NCBI GenBank assembly: GCA_036874045.1
Contig: CM072339.1
Location: 19,289,501 to 19,353,500, forward strand
Direction of reading: 5' to 3'
Source of the DNA: Cymodocea nodosa
Taxonomy: Eukaryota; Streptophyta; Magnoliopsida; Alismatales; Cymodoceaceae
DNA length: 64,000 nucleotides
The number at the start of each line of letters is the position of its first letter. The first letter of the stretch is position 1. Under the pieces are notes generated by a model that was not told where the DNA came from, searched no databases, and saw only the letters and a list, made by a program, of their open reading frames with translations. This document shows, piece after piece, positions 10,793 through 23,047 of the stretch. The translations under genes were made by a program, and so were the position numbers.

Positions 10793-12977
10793 TGTTTAGA
10801 ATGAAAAAGTGCATATTATTAACGGTTAAATGATGGTTAATTGCATAATATTTAGCTTATCATATAAGAATTAAGCCATTATGTTATAATTATACTGTTA
10901 TATGCTTTAATTGAAGAATTTGCTTAATTTGGGGGAATTAATGTTAATTTAGTACATTTATGAACTGTCGGTAAGTTGCAGGCTGTGAAATTCTTAAGTA
11001 TCCGAATATTCTGATATTTCAGACAGTTATGTTTAACATACTGAACAAATTCGGACAGTTATGTTTAACAGACCAAATATGTATTAGATAGTTATATTTA
11101 AATTACCGAACAGTTATGTTTTGAGAGACTATTTTATTATTTCCTGAAATACACATGTCGAAACCATAATGAATGACTTAAGTGAACTTTCGGTGAGCTA
11201 TCTATAACTATCCGAAATTGCAGTTGGGCATCGAATAGTTATCCCTATAACTCTCCGAAATCTTTTTTTATTTATAAAATAGCTGAGAACGCGTGTCATG
11301 TTCTGGGAAATTGACTTAAGTGGATTTTCGGTGAGTTAGCTGTAACTATCCAAAATGTATCTGAGCATTGGATAATTAGACCTGTAACTCTCTGAAATAT
11401 TATTTTATGATTAAACTGCTGCTGATACGTGTCGAGATCTGGTAGATTTACTTAAGTTATATATCGGTGAGTTATTTATAAGTATCTGAAATGCACTTGA
11501 GCATTGGATAGTTAAGTTTATAAGTATCTGAAATGCATCTGAGCATCGGATAGTTAAATTTATGCACGTGTTTTATAGTTAAATCAACGAAGAAAGTCTG
11601 TTGGGTTACCTGTAACTCCACGGACTATATATTTTCTAATATGCTACTGTAGCGGTTGCAGGAACAGACAGTTGGAAGAGAAAAACTACGTTTGCACGTA
11701 TCGTGCAGGGAAAGAAATTATCACCGTTAATATGAATGAAGGAAATCCAACCGACCATTCAAGCAGAAGCAGTTACTATTGAAGAAATATAAAAGAAAAA
11801 AAGAAGAAGAAGTGGGTGATCGATGGGCGGACAGTGTGTGCAGAAGAGGATCGGCGACGCAATTCTCTGAAGTATCACACCAACCATCATCATCACCATC
11901 ACCACACCATAATCACCAACCATCGAAGGTCTATGAGGATACTTGTCTAATGTCGGGTTGATTCTGAGCCAAACACAGTGCTTGACAACCACTGTGAAGA
12001 GTGATCGCGTTGCGGGAAGGGAAGCCATTTTCACCAAGCGCCGACTCATATTTCAGGAGATCGTAAAGCTTTTAGCATTGGCTTCAGGTTGATGCCTGCA
12101 TGCTGAAGAGGAGATCATCTTGCAATTCTGGACTCGCAATTCTATAGGGAGAGGAGACAGGATTGTAAGTGATTTAATTTTCAGTGGTGTAATCGTGTTG
12201 CAAGTAGTGTCAGAAGTATTTACTGTCAAGTGAGATTACTTTACATTTCACCTGTCGCCCATTTCCATGTTCACATCAAAACAAAAATACCAAAAACAAT
12301 TTATCTTTGTTTGTATGTTGTATTTGAGTGTTGTATTGTTTGTGTTGTATCGTGATTAATGTTATCTATATCAGTTTTATGATTGCTTTATGTTAGTTTT
12401 AATTTTACAGTTTACTACAATTGGTTCGTACAAAAAACTTAAAGATTTTAATGGTGACTGTTTGAATTATCTGAATGTTAGTATTGCTTAATGATAAATC
12501 CAATGTTAACTAGCATTAAAGAGCTTAATTGATGTTATTTACAATCTATGGAATCGCCTAATGGTTGGTCGAATTCCTTTGTAAATAACAGTATTAAAAA
12601 GAAAAGACAGGCTCGTGGAGTTAACTTAAGTCCACGAGGTTAGTCCGTTGAGTTATCCATAACTCAATGAACTTAGTCCGTTGAGTTAGCTGTAATTCAA
12701 CGAAGAGCTTATTGAATATATAAATTTGATTTTTAACAAACGAAGAGTTTTCAAATTCGTCAGCAATTCCTTATGGGATCGACCTGTACTTGCACACTGA
12801 TACAATAGATACTGTGCACTTGCAGTCAAAGTACAAATTAGAATTAATATCTAAATTGTATTAAAGATTGTTTGTTTAATTCTAAAAGAAAGAATAGACA
12901 TAAAGATAAATTAATTAAGTAAAAACAGAAGTAACAAATTCAAATTTTTCTAATGTAGTGTTGGGAAAAACCAAACA
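10793..12977 (+). repeat. 3' LTR of element A (2185 bp)
   Basis: Starts TGTTTAGAATG and ends AAAAACCAAACA, with TG...CA termini shared with the LTRs at 25157-27323, 33480-35617 and 36452-38460. U3 (11150-11580) has about three tandem units of roughly 137 bp, each with an ACGTGTC-like box and palindromes around GGATAGTTA/TAACTATCC. A TATA box lies at 11788. 12612-12712 carries the GTTGAGTTA palindromes. The last 250 bp are the most conserved part across copies. Confidence 0.9.
11788..11795 (+). promoter_or_regulatory. LTR TATA box
   Basis: TATAAAAG within a GAAGAAATATAAAAG context. The identical octamer recurs at matching positions of the other LTRs: 37226-37233 (plus), and on the minus strand at 34623-34630 and 26354-26361. 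Conservation of position supports a Pol II promoter; transcription itself is inferred. Confidence 0.6.
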
Positions 12978-15900
12978 GATAATGAGTTACGAGCGTGCAT
13001 ACTTACTGCCTAGAGATGACAGTCCATCCGTTGGCAACCAATCCACAACACACATAAATAAGAAACTACTGATGTTCCTAATTTTAATTTTGCTAGGGCA
13101 AGTAAGATGGCTGCTTTAATTTAAACAATCAGGTGATGATGGTGTTTTTAGAATTTTTGTCTTCTCAAAGTAAAATAGAAGATCGACCGCAAAATCTAAA
13201 GCTCTTTAATCTTGATTTTTTCATAAATTTCAAACTTACAATCACAGATACGATGGAAGAATTTTTTCATTATCCTGGTACATAATCTGGTGCATCGTCA
13301 CAAGTGGATTTGAGTTGACAATCATCAAAGGAAAGCAAAAGCAACAGGTTAGGTTCCGAGCATTGAAAGCCTGGGGAACACTCTTGCATGCATGTATGAA
13401 AGTGGAGAGAAAGGAGGAAGTGATTGCACTTTTATGCGTCTAATCTTCGGTCTTTCGATCAAAAAATTCTCTTTTTCTCGCAAGGTTTAAAAGAGACGAA
13501 GGTTTTGGATTTAAATTCAAGCAAACATGTCGACAATTTCAGGGAAAAAATTTGGAAGGGAAAAGAAAAGAAATCTAGGAAGTCTTGGTAGAGGCATCTA
13601 GTTCACTCGATGGTCTTTGAAAGAGGCATCAACTCCATTACAAACTAAGACATAGACGACATCAATGATCAGTATTCCTCAACCAATTGAGAAACTAACT
13701 TTAGGTCCATCATCCTTTTTTAGATAAATTCTACTTCTTCATCCAAATTAATCAAACTATTTCAAGTTGACGTAGGCCCTTGAAGTTATTGATGATGAAC
13801 AAAAAAAACTCTTGTTCGGAGACCAAAATGAGAACCATGTCATACAGAAATGTATTGAGTGTGTGCCAACCCAGAGAATTGGATTTATAATATCTGCTTT
13901 CCAAGGCCAAGTTGCAATCCTTTCTACGCATCCTCATGGTTGTCGCGTTATTCAGGCTTGATGGTCAAATTTCAATAGAAATATCTCTTTGTCGTTAGCG
14001 ATAAAATTCTAACTAACTTTGTTCTTAATGGTTTCTTCAGAGAGTGCTTGAGTATCATACAAGATAAGTTGGTAAGTCAATGCTTAGCGGATGAGACTGA
14101 TTTTGCAATCGGCTTGCTTTCTTACTCAAAATTAGTATGAAAATTACGAACAAATTTCTAAGATAAGAAAATTCACAGGACCGAAAGACGTCATGTAGAT
14201 CAAATTATCTCTACCATAAAACAATTCAAAATGTAAAAAAAGAAAGAAAGAATAAATCATTTTCTCTTGATGATAGTGGGTTTTCTCGAGCAAGGACGAC
14301 GAGTTGATCCAATAGAGAAGAAAGGAAGTGTGATAAGGAAAAGAAGAAAGTGTGATTAAGATTGAAATCTAGAGACGATGACTTTTCTTAAATGGATGAT
14401 GAGTTTTCTCGATCGCAGAGGAAGGAAGCATGAAGGTGAGTTTTTGACTTCTCTCAGGCAGACGATACTTGATTTCGAAAAAATGAAACAAGGAGGCGAG
14501 TTTCCAACTTCTCTTAGGTAGAGACGACAAGTTTTCTCGGTCGCAGAAGAAGGAAACACAAACACAGAGGCGAGTTTCTGACTTCTCTCAGGCAAACAAT
14601 ACTTGACCGTGAAAGAAAGAAATACGAAGATAATATATAAGTTTCAAACTTTTTAGGCAAACTTTCAAAAGATAGATAATTTAAAATCTAAAAATCTTCT
14701 TCTTTTTTTTATATTCAAAAAAGTTAAAAATTTATTTCTAAATTTCTTAAACGATGCAGATACTAAAAGAAAAAGTCAAGAAAATTTTCTAAAGTTTTTT
14801 TTGTTCTTAAACTTTCTAGATGGCAGAAAAAAAAGACTTTAAAAACCTCCGTCGAAGAAGAAAAGGTGCAAATCTTGTAGTGGTGTGATTGCCATAAGCG
14901 TGGCAAAGGGTGTCGGGCATTGATGCGAATTAGGTGGCTAAAAGACGAACGTTGGGAGCATAGACGTGACAGGTGGCTGATTCACATGATTGGTTGTGCA
15001 TATATATGTACAACCGCAAAGGACCAAGCGCAAGAAACGTTACCGACCTTCTTAGGTCTGAAATAAGAGAAAATTCTCAGATATTATCGTGTTTTTGATC
15101 TTCACCTTCTCTCCGCACATGTTGTTAACGTAAATCTATATTTGCCTTTTTCTTTTCGTCGACTTCCATCGTTTGTGGTAGCTCTTTCTTCATTTACTTC
15201 TTTTAATGCGAGCAACGTTGTGCATCTTCTTCCTTGGTCTAGTGATGATCGAAACACACTTGTCTTCCTTCGTCTGTCTAATTAAGAATGAATGAATTAT
15301 CTCAATCGAAGGAACAAATCGTCTCAATCGAACGATGATGCTCTCTGTTCTTCCCGTTGTAAATAAAGTTTTTTCTATGATGTATTTTAGAAATATTTTT
15401 CTTACAGTTGGAAAGGATATTTTCTTATAACTGTAACAATAGCTAATTCGAAATTCCAATTTGAAGATATTTTCACCTAAAACTGTGAGATTAATTACAA
15501 TGAGAAAAATGGAGTTAACAAATTCGAAGATTACGAGTTGCACGAACCACCGAATCTTTTATATTACGAAAAGCATAAATACATTCTGGAATATCCTATC
15601 TCAAGGAAAAAGGTTAGGAACCGGATATTTTTAGTTCAAATTAAGATGAAGAGTAATTAGGCTTTTTACTAAATGAGTTGAAACTTTTTTTCGAGTGTAT
15701 TTTATTGATTGGAATTTATTTTTAAGTACATTTGAAGGAGATTGCTCCAATTTTTAAAACAAATAAAACCCCCTCGCTGCACGTGGTAATTAAGTAACGT
15801 TCCATTATGAGCATTATGACTATATTTCAACCATTGGACAATTTTTTATGCAATGATAGTATTTTCTCTTTTGTCTAGATTCAATCTAAACTGTTGAAAA

Positions 15901-18900
15901 AAAACTGGCACGTTATTTAAATATTGTTAGTATGATTTGGGAAAAAATAATCACTCACGCTCCGTACAAAATTTCAAACGTTCTGACGTAAGGCAATACT
16001 TACTTAATGCAAGAAAATCTTCACGGTCAGCGGCAATTTTTACTTCGGAAACGAGAATTAGATAGTGAATTAATTGATTTGGGAAATGAGGTTGATTAAT
16101 CCAATATTAGAGATTTTCCAAATATAATTATTTAGATCAACTGTCTAACTGGATTGAATGCGAAGAGTTAATTTTCCAATCTAGCATTTTATTTTGAACT
16201 TAGGTTATTTTTCAAATCTATTTCAACTGTTTTTGGATAATGCACATTCATGATTTTAAGTAAAATTTTTCTTAAATGCCTTTAATATGATATATTTTAA
16301 GGTCTCATATATGAACTGTCGAAATATACAGAAATGGGAAAAAATGAAAAGTCAGAAAATGGAAAATAAAAAATAGAAGAAGTAGAAAGTCAAAAAGTGA
16401 TATTAGTAGTTATTTATGTTGCTATTAGAAAATTAAAAAATTTGTATGTAGTTTAAGGTTTAGATAAATAGGTTAAATTATAATATTAATATTATTAACC
16501 TTAAAATAAATTACGAACTGTTAATAATTAAACTACGATACATATTTAAAATTAAAAATAATATTAAAAACATTTAGAATAATTTTAAATAAAAAATAAA
16601 TTCGAAAATAATGAAATCATTTAACTAGAAAAATGGAGGAGGATAATCTCTAAACCAATCAATCACACATGCACCCAACTTCACATATACACTTAAATAT
16701 GTAATAATGGTTTGTGGATAAACTGATTGAATTATATATACATATATAAATAAGTTATTTATTAAAAATTTTAAAAATATGTTATTTGTGTATATCACGA
16801 AAAAACCCAGAAAAGTTAGAATAATTGGTTAATTATATATGTTCTAATTGATATGATAAACATTATAATTGATTAATTACATTATTCTATCGATTTAATC
16901 GAACTTTGCTTTGTTCAAACTAAATCAATGTGGTAATGCTTAGGGATGTATGAAATTTTGAACTTTTAAATTGTAAGGAATTCAAAAGTTAAAAGGTTTT
17001 TAGTCTTTATATCTAGAAAAGTTGAAAATTTATTTTCAATTTTTTTATATGACATAAATATTAGAAAATTCAAGAATAAATTTTAAACTTTTCTTTTTTG
17101 ATTTTTCTGATGTCATAAACATCCTCTAAGAAAAATTTCATAAACTTTGAATACCAATCTATTATATTTTTATTTCAAAATATAAAAACGTTAATTTTTT
17201 TTTTTTCCCAACTTCACAGATTTTATTACATAGCGTCAGCCCTCTTCCAACAGTAATGGTAAAATTTAGATAAAATTGAGGAAGATTTTAAATGAATTTT
17301 ATATAATGATTTAAAATCTAATAATTTTCATTAGATAAAAACGGGCTTAAGAATTTTCTTTCCCTAAATTTGTATCCAAGTGCAAACTTAAATAAAAAGT
17401 GATTTACAACAAAAGGATAATGTACTAGTTCGTTTTTTTTATAACTTTTTTGCAAGACCTTTATAAAATAATATTAAACTTAACTCGCTGTCAATCGATT
17501 TGGATGCGTGCAGAGATATAGTCCGTTCGTTGAGAATGGACAAATAATAAACTAAGACAGTTTAAGATAACGGAAAGACTTTAAAACTGCCGTCACTAAT
17601 AAAAAGAAAAGGATTTATGGAAAAATAACACTAATAATTAAAAATGTTAACTGATTGATATGATCTATTTGCATCAGGTCATGTTAAACACAATTTATAA
17701 TCTGAAGTTTAAATTATATTATTTGATGTATAGAATTATAGGTTTGATATATTAAATTTAGAAAATGATATGCTATTTATATAAATAATATGTTTGAAGT
17801 TAAATAGAATTTTCTATTTCATAATTTTAATATACTATTTATACACAATGATATATTATTTACCGCATATTAGTTTCGATATGTTATTTTGCAAAACGTT
17901 ATATTTAATTTATAAAAAATTCAATTACACTGCATGGACATATTCTAAAAAACCATATCAAATCAATCTATGTTTGATCTATAATTTACATCCACTGACT
18001 ATCTTACTACCCATGTTACCTTCTAGAGAAGAAAAACTATCTTGCTACCCATATGATCTACACGTGCACAAAAAAAAAGGGCATGCACAACAAAGACTGG
18101 GGGTGGTAGGTTGCAATTTAGATGGGCGACGATCGTACGGCGTAGTGACGTTCGATCGGTCATTCGTCGTCACACGAAGCGAAATGCGTGCATGCGTGAC
18201 ATTTACGGTAAACATTTTATTTGAAATAAATAAGTGTTAATTCTTGATATAAATATTTTAAAATTAACCATAAGATGTTTATTAAGATCATGGAATCAAG
18301 TATCTATTTTTATATCTAGAGTGACAGAAAAAATAATTAAAAAAATTTATAAAAAAATTATTATATTTGAACAACTAAAAAGTGATAAAAATGTTTAAAA
18401 ATAAATAAATAAATAAATAACATAAAAAAATTTATAGACATCTCAAATTTACAGAAAAATTAAAAATATTTGCATTCTCCATAATAATACATTACAAGAT
18501 TAACATATTATAAAAATTTATTATTATTATAAGTATTAATTAATTAATATTATTATTATTATTTCATCTCGCGACATTTGACTGGCAAATGTGGGGGAGA
18601 ATGCTATTTGTGGTCATCAAAGACTACATGCGCTCAGTCTTCATGACATTCGCCAGCCGCCGACGGTGTCCCACTCGGCCGTAATTCCCACCTACCACCC
18701 AGCACCGCAAGCCAAAAGTGTAAATGCATGGTTAATTAATATAGTTTGTTTGGCTATCAAACACTTGTCATTATTAAGTAAACCGTATCGTTGATTAATT
18801 CTTTCTAGAAGTCTTTCTCTTTTTTTTTATTAAAAAGGATTATTATCTCTGGTAATCGCTAGCGGGGATGATGCGTTCGAAATTGAAATGAATTTCTGTG

Positions 18901-18950
18901 ATATTATACCGAGATTCGAAATCAAACATGTATACCGAAAGAATAGTACG
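12978..18950. other. Intergenic AT-rich DNA, no supported gene
   Basis: Nearly 6 kb without a convincing gene. Open frames at 15190-15543 and 17794-18240 show no domain, no family resemblance and no clear splice context. A minisatellite is at 14397-14640, an (AAAT)n run at 18399-18420, and ATT-rich runs at 18520-18562. 18590-18720 is locally GC-richer but unrecognised; it lies beyond the 3' end of the acyltransferase gene. Confidence 0.6.
14397..14640. repeat. Minisatellite, about 129-bp period, about two units
   Basis: The phrase AGTTTTCTCG(A/G)TCGCAGA recurs at about 14399 and 14528. GCGAGTTT, then a GACTTCTCT(C/T)AGG-like phrase, recurs two to three times between and after them. A weaker partial copy lies near 14280-14300. 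Non-coding. Confidence 0.55.
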
Positions 18951-19042
18951 TGCGTACAAGTAATTTTCACGCCGGAAGAAATAAATATTATTTGATAAAG
19001 AAATACACACACCGCGATTCTGACGACCACATGTTCGATCTA

Positions 19043-20473
19043 TCAATTACTGTCGCCGGCTTCCAAGTCATGGTGGAAGAAGTTGACGTAGCCGTCCACT
19101 TGGTGCTCCTCCAATGTCGTGGTAACCCATACCCCATCGTCGACTTGGTCCCTTCCGATGTACATCCTTCCGGCGAAAGGGGTGCAGGCGCGGCCCATGT
19201 GCACCGGCTTCCCCCACCCGAAGTCCGAGTCGAAGATCGACAGCCTCATCCAGCTCACGGCCAGCACCTCGTTCGGCTGCAGCGGCGGCCAATCTCTGGT
19301 GCCGTCCCTCACATCAAGAAAGTCGATCACCGACCTCACGTATCGGTCCGTCAGCACCAGCTTCGCTTCCTCTATCTTCTTCGCCACCTGGGCCATCTCC
19401 ATCGCCAGGAGCTCCCCCGCTGTTAACGTGACGGAGATATGGACGATCACATTGCCTTGGTATAGCGGCGACAGCGGTGGCTCCACGACCGACCTTGCGT
19501 TGGAGAGTATTCGGAGCCGGACAGGCTCGTAGGGGGGTAGGTTGCGGGCTTTGGTGAGGCACCGCCATGCGTGGGAGAGGATGGTGGAGAAGGTGGTGGC
19601 GGCCGTGTTGTTGTTGCGGCAGACCTTGGATTTGAGCTCGGCCACCTGTTCCTTGGAGAGATGGAGTTTGATTGTGCTAACCGCACGTGGTGACGGTGGC
19701 TGCTTCTGTTCTGGTTTGTCGACGGGCACGCGGTACTCGTCGTGGTCGAACTCGACTAGCGGCGGCGTTCGGGCACGGAGGCAGGTGCGGTCAATGAGGG
19801 GGTATGGGATTGTGGACGGATCCACCCCTCGAGTGATGGCGGCCCACGCGTTGAACAGTCGGATAGAGTTCACCCCATCCCCCGACCTGTGGTGGATTCT
19901 CGTCCCGATGACCACTCCTCCACACTTGAACCTCGTCACCTGCGCGCCATGATCGAACTCATAATTAGACAAGCCTTAACACGAACAGATATATATATAG
20001 ACATGGGGATGTCTATGTATACAGTTTCAGATATATACAAATTAACACGAACAGACCTGACACAGCATGAGAGGGCACGGTGGATCTGGTGAGACGGCGA
20101 ACGGCACGAGCAGGTCCTGTAGCTCGTAGCTGGGGTCGAAGGCCCCGAAGTCCCTGAGGGTGAGGTCGCACGAGGCCTCCACGAACTTCACCCCGTCGCC
20201 GGTGCACTGGATCTCTAGCCTACCGTCGTCGTCCACGCCGAGTCTACCGGCGTAGATGTAGAAAACGCAGAGCGCCTTGGCCAAGGACGCCTTGATGACT
20301 TCCGTAGCGAAGAAGCCCTCCAACTCCTCGGGGTTCTCGTACACGTTCACCACCGGCGTGTAGGCCCTGTAGTTGCTCACTATATCTATATTGGACAGCC
20401 ATACGCTATGCCTCGGCGTCTCCTTCTCCGGCTTCACCACGCAAGAGCTCACAACCTTCACCTTCTTGATCAT
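19043..20473 (-). CDS. BAHD acyltransferase, hydroxycinnamoyl-transferase (HCT) type
   Basis: Two exons, 20473-20057 and 19939-19043, give 437 residues, the usual size of the family. The 117-bp intron is GT-AG, phase 0, at the Q|V site just before FKCGG, the position seen in plant HCT genes. The catalytic HHRSGDG (HxxxD, H156 and D160) and the structural DFGWG (378-382) are intact. BAHD enzymes are cytosolic and transfer acyl groups from CoA thioesters; HCT moves p-coumaroyl or caffeoyl onto shikimate or quinate in lignin and phenylpropanoid synthesis. The start chosen is the first ATG in the open frame; the next residues, through the ETPRHSVWLSN motif, fit the family N-terminus. The gene is very GC-rich against AT-rich flanks. 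Acceptor specificity (shikimate, spermidine or other) cannot be read, so HCT-like is safer than HCT. Confidence 0.93.
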
Positions 20474-20550
20474 CTTCGGTGGAAGCTGTCCTTGCCTGTC
20501 GACAACGGTGAGTTGGGCAACTCGGCCCGGGGGTATTAATTGATGACGGG

Positions 20551-20557
20551 GGTAGGT
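20551..20557 (-). promoter_or_regulatory. AC element (MYB site) upstream of the acyltransferase
   Basis: On the gene's strand this reads ACCTACC, the exact AC-I element bound by R2R3-MYB factors in promoters of phenylpropanoid and lignin genes. It lies about 78 bp before the ATG. Depending on the unknown transcription start it is in the promoter or the 5' leader. A 7-bp match can occur by chance, but the pathway fit is good. Confidence 0.45.
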
Positions 20558-20659
20558 AGTATTTTCGAGAGCCGAGTACGGACGGTGGAAGGTACGCAAT
20601 TTGGAGTTCGTTTGCTTCGCCCTCTCGATCGCTGCCACACCACATGGTGATTTCGTGGT

Positions 20660-23042
20660 GGAATTGTCAGCCGGCTGTCCAAACCAAATGAAAAATTAAT
20701 TTGGAAGACGACGTGTTGTTGGAAGTTTTTAAATTTTTTGTTTTTAAAAAAAAAAAGATGATGGGATAAACTAAAACACCTTCGTTACGATAAAAATAAA
20801 CTATTAAAAATTTCATTAGTTCTCCGGCTCCCACAGATACAAGCGAAAGCAATAAAGAAAAAAGAGCAAGTTAAGTTGAAAGAAAAAAAAATCGCAAGTA
20901 AACGTAGGAGTAAAAAACATTGCAGAATATGAAAGTCTCACTAAAGTTCGAAACAAAAGTAGAGGACCAGAATTCAAGAGAAATAAAAGTAGTCCGGTGT
21001 TCAGTATTTTTTCGTCACAAGTTACAATGTACAACCAGAAGGATTTCTTATCTATTCTTTCCTTTCCAAATTCTCCTCGACAAGAAGTTTATTCAAGAAA
21101 CAGAATCAAGTAATTATTTTAGATTTATGATGTACTTCGGCTTTTCAAAGTTGTTTACAAAATAAAAATCTTTTCCCCTCTTCCATTAAAAAACTATGAC
21201 AATACACTTGACAGAATATGATCCATCGGTCGATAAATTTCAAAGCACTCTATCAAGTTTAGAAGTAATGCAGGTAGAATTAACGATAGACACCATTGAC
21301 AAACTAAAGTCTCTATGTTCAGAACGAATCCAAGATAACATTTTTCTCTTCAAAATCAGAGATTTGACCGCCCTTACTTACGACAGAAATTTTAGGAAAG
21401 TTAAGGAGTTCAACAAGTTCAAGGAAATTATATTTTAAAATAGTTTGAGGTGTCAATAGGTAGGTAAGTTAGAGACTAGATCGACTTAACTTAAAAAGTA
21501 TTAGTAGTCTGTTCAAACTATAGGTTGTGTCGAGCTAAGTTAAAAAAATTTAAATTTTTTTTGAGACAGCTTAACTTGATCTGTAGCTCGAGCCCATAAG
21601 AGTTGGACCTGGGCCAACTTGCAAGTTCACTTTTATAACTTTTTTAAAATATGTAATATGTAATTTTTTTAATCTTTTATTTAAATTTAAAATCATAAAA
21701 TAAATATAAAAAATAAAAAACTTCAATCAGAGTGAAAAAAATAAATAAAAAACTTTAATTTGACTTAATTGAATTGAAGTAATGAAATTTTAAAAATAAA
21801 AAATTTTGATCCGATCAAATTTTAACTTCAATCAGATTGAAGTTGTAACTTCGATTAGACCACTTTGAACTTCAATCCAATTGAAGTTTTTAATTTTTTT
21901 TTTAACTCGATCAGACTATAGTTAAAAGTGATTTGATCGAAGTTTTTTATTTATTTCTAAGTCAACTTAGATCAACCCATAACCTGACTTGAATCGATCT
22001 ACAAATTAATTTTTTAATATATTATAGCTTGACCTACAATTGCCTTATCCATTTGACACCTTTAAGATGAGTGCATGGTAAGCACAATTACTTACTTGGA
22101 CAAGTCCTATCCTTGCGTGTGAAGTAACAATAGAGGAGGAGCTTTGGGGCTTTGGCATTTTTTAGCTACTTTTGAGTAAGTTTTCAACTAATCACATGAT
22201 AAATGGCATCTTTCATGATTATTGCTTATACCTTGCTGGGCATTGATAATTATTGCGGATTATTTGCAAGTTAGTGTTGATTATAGCATAATAGTGATGA
22301 TTTTTTGCAAGTTAGTATTCATTCGGTATATCTTTGTGACTATATGTTAAACCTTAATTCGGATACCAACCTTACGTTAATTTAAAGGAAGAAATTTTTT
22401 ACAACATTTAAAAAAAAAATTATTGTATATATTCTTCCTTTTATTATTGTAGCAATTGTCGTGTTCCCCTTGAGACGTGATAGGATTTATTTAAAAGAAG
22501 ACTAAAGGCTTTACTAGCAAAATAAATTGCTTTAAGAATATCAATCTAAAGATGATTTTTGTTTTCATTTAAAGTAAAAGCAAAAATTCTAAGATCAATG
22601 GCTCTAAATTCTTCAATTTTTTTTGAACAATAATATTGAGAATTATGTTTTGATGATATGTGTAAAATGTTAAGTAATCATATTTAATCAATTAATTTTG
22701 TTATTTAAGAAGTTAAATTAAAGACATTGATCTATATGGAAAATGTTTTAAGGTTATATATTTATTTGTATTGGATTTGAAAATGTGTTAAGTTATATAA
22801 TATGTAGTTGAGTTATATTAATTTTTTATACAACTTGTTATTGAGTTAACATGTTTTTTAATATTAAGCATGATATATGTTAATTTCATATGTTTGTATC
22901 ATGTACTATGTACAAAAACAATTAATTGAGTTAATACAACATTACGTTAAAAGTTGTAAGTCATGTAAGTAACTTATTGAGTTAACAACCTTTTTGTTAT
23001 AAGGTTACATAAGTAACTCGTTGAGTTAGCAATGAAACATTG
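20660..23042. other. Intergenic AT-rich DNA upstream of the acyltransferase
   Basis: No gene supported. 20660-20760 is the probable distal promoter of the minus-strand acyltransferase. 21740-21950 contains repeated AACTTCAATC/GATTGAAGTT inverted repeats. An 80-codon frame at 21196-21438 has no recognisable features. The region ends at the target-site duplication AGTTG (23043-23047) of element B. Confidence 0.55.
21740..21950. repeat. Cluster of short inverted repeats (AACTTCAATC / GATTGAAGTT)
   Basis: At least five half-sites in head-to-head pairs within 210 bp, for example AACTTCAATCAGATTGAAGTT-like and AACTTCAATCCAATTGAAGTT-like palindromes. Probably a decayed foldback or MITE cluster. Confidence 0.4.
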
Positions 23043-23047
23043 AGTTG

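Larger units (their letters stand above)
1..12977 (+). mobile_element. Athila-type Ty3/gypsy retrotransposon (element A), 5' part outside the window
   Basis: The window opens inside the reverse transcriptase of a Ty3/gypsy element and runs to the end of its 3' LTR at 12977. Order seen: RT, RNase H and integrase (1-2581), a spacer with palindromes, an Athila-type extra ORF (3160-5398), a second spacer, a gag-like ORF (6492-7678), an F-box ORF (7869-9008), about 1.8 kb of non-coding DNA, a polypurine tract (10781-10792) and the LTR (10793-12977). The RT and gag wording matches the Athila/Tat branch (gag motif near 7345-7375 with RNHPN and SW). Every retroviral ORF is broken by stops and shifts. 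Gag after pol is not the normal order, so nesting or rearrangement is possible. The 3' flank is GATAA; the matching 5' copy lies outside the window. Confidence 0.85.

Noticed and set aside
17794..18240. 148-codon plus-strand frame
   Set aside because: Tyr/Ile-rich low-complexity translation of AT-rich DNA, no domain, no gene context.
18950..19952. Plus-strand frames of 136-158 codons
   Set aside because: Antisense shadows of the GC-rich acyltransferase exon 2, which has HxxxD and DFGWG on the minus strand.
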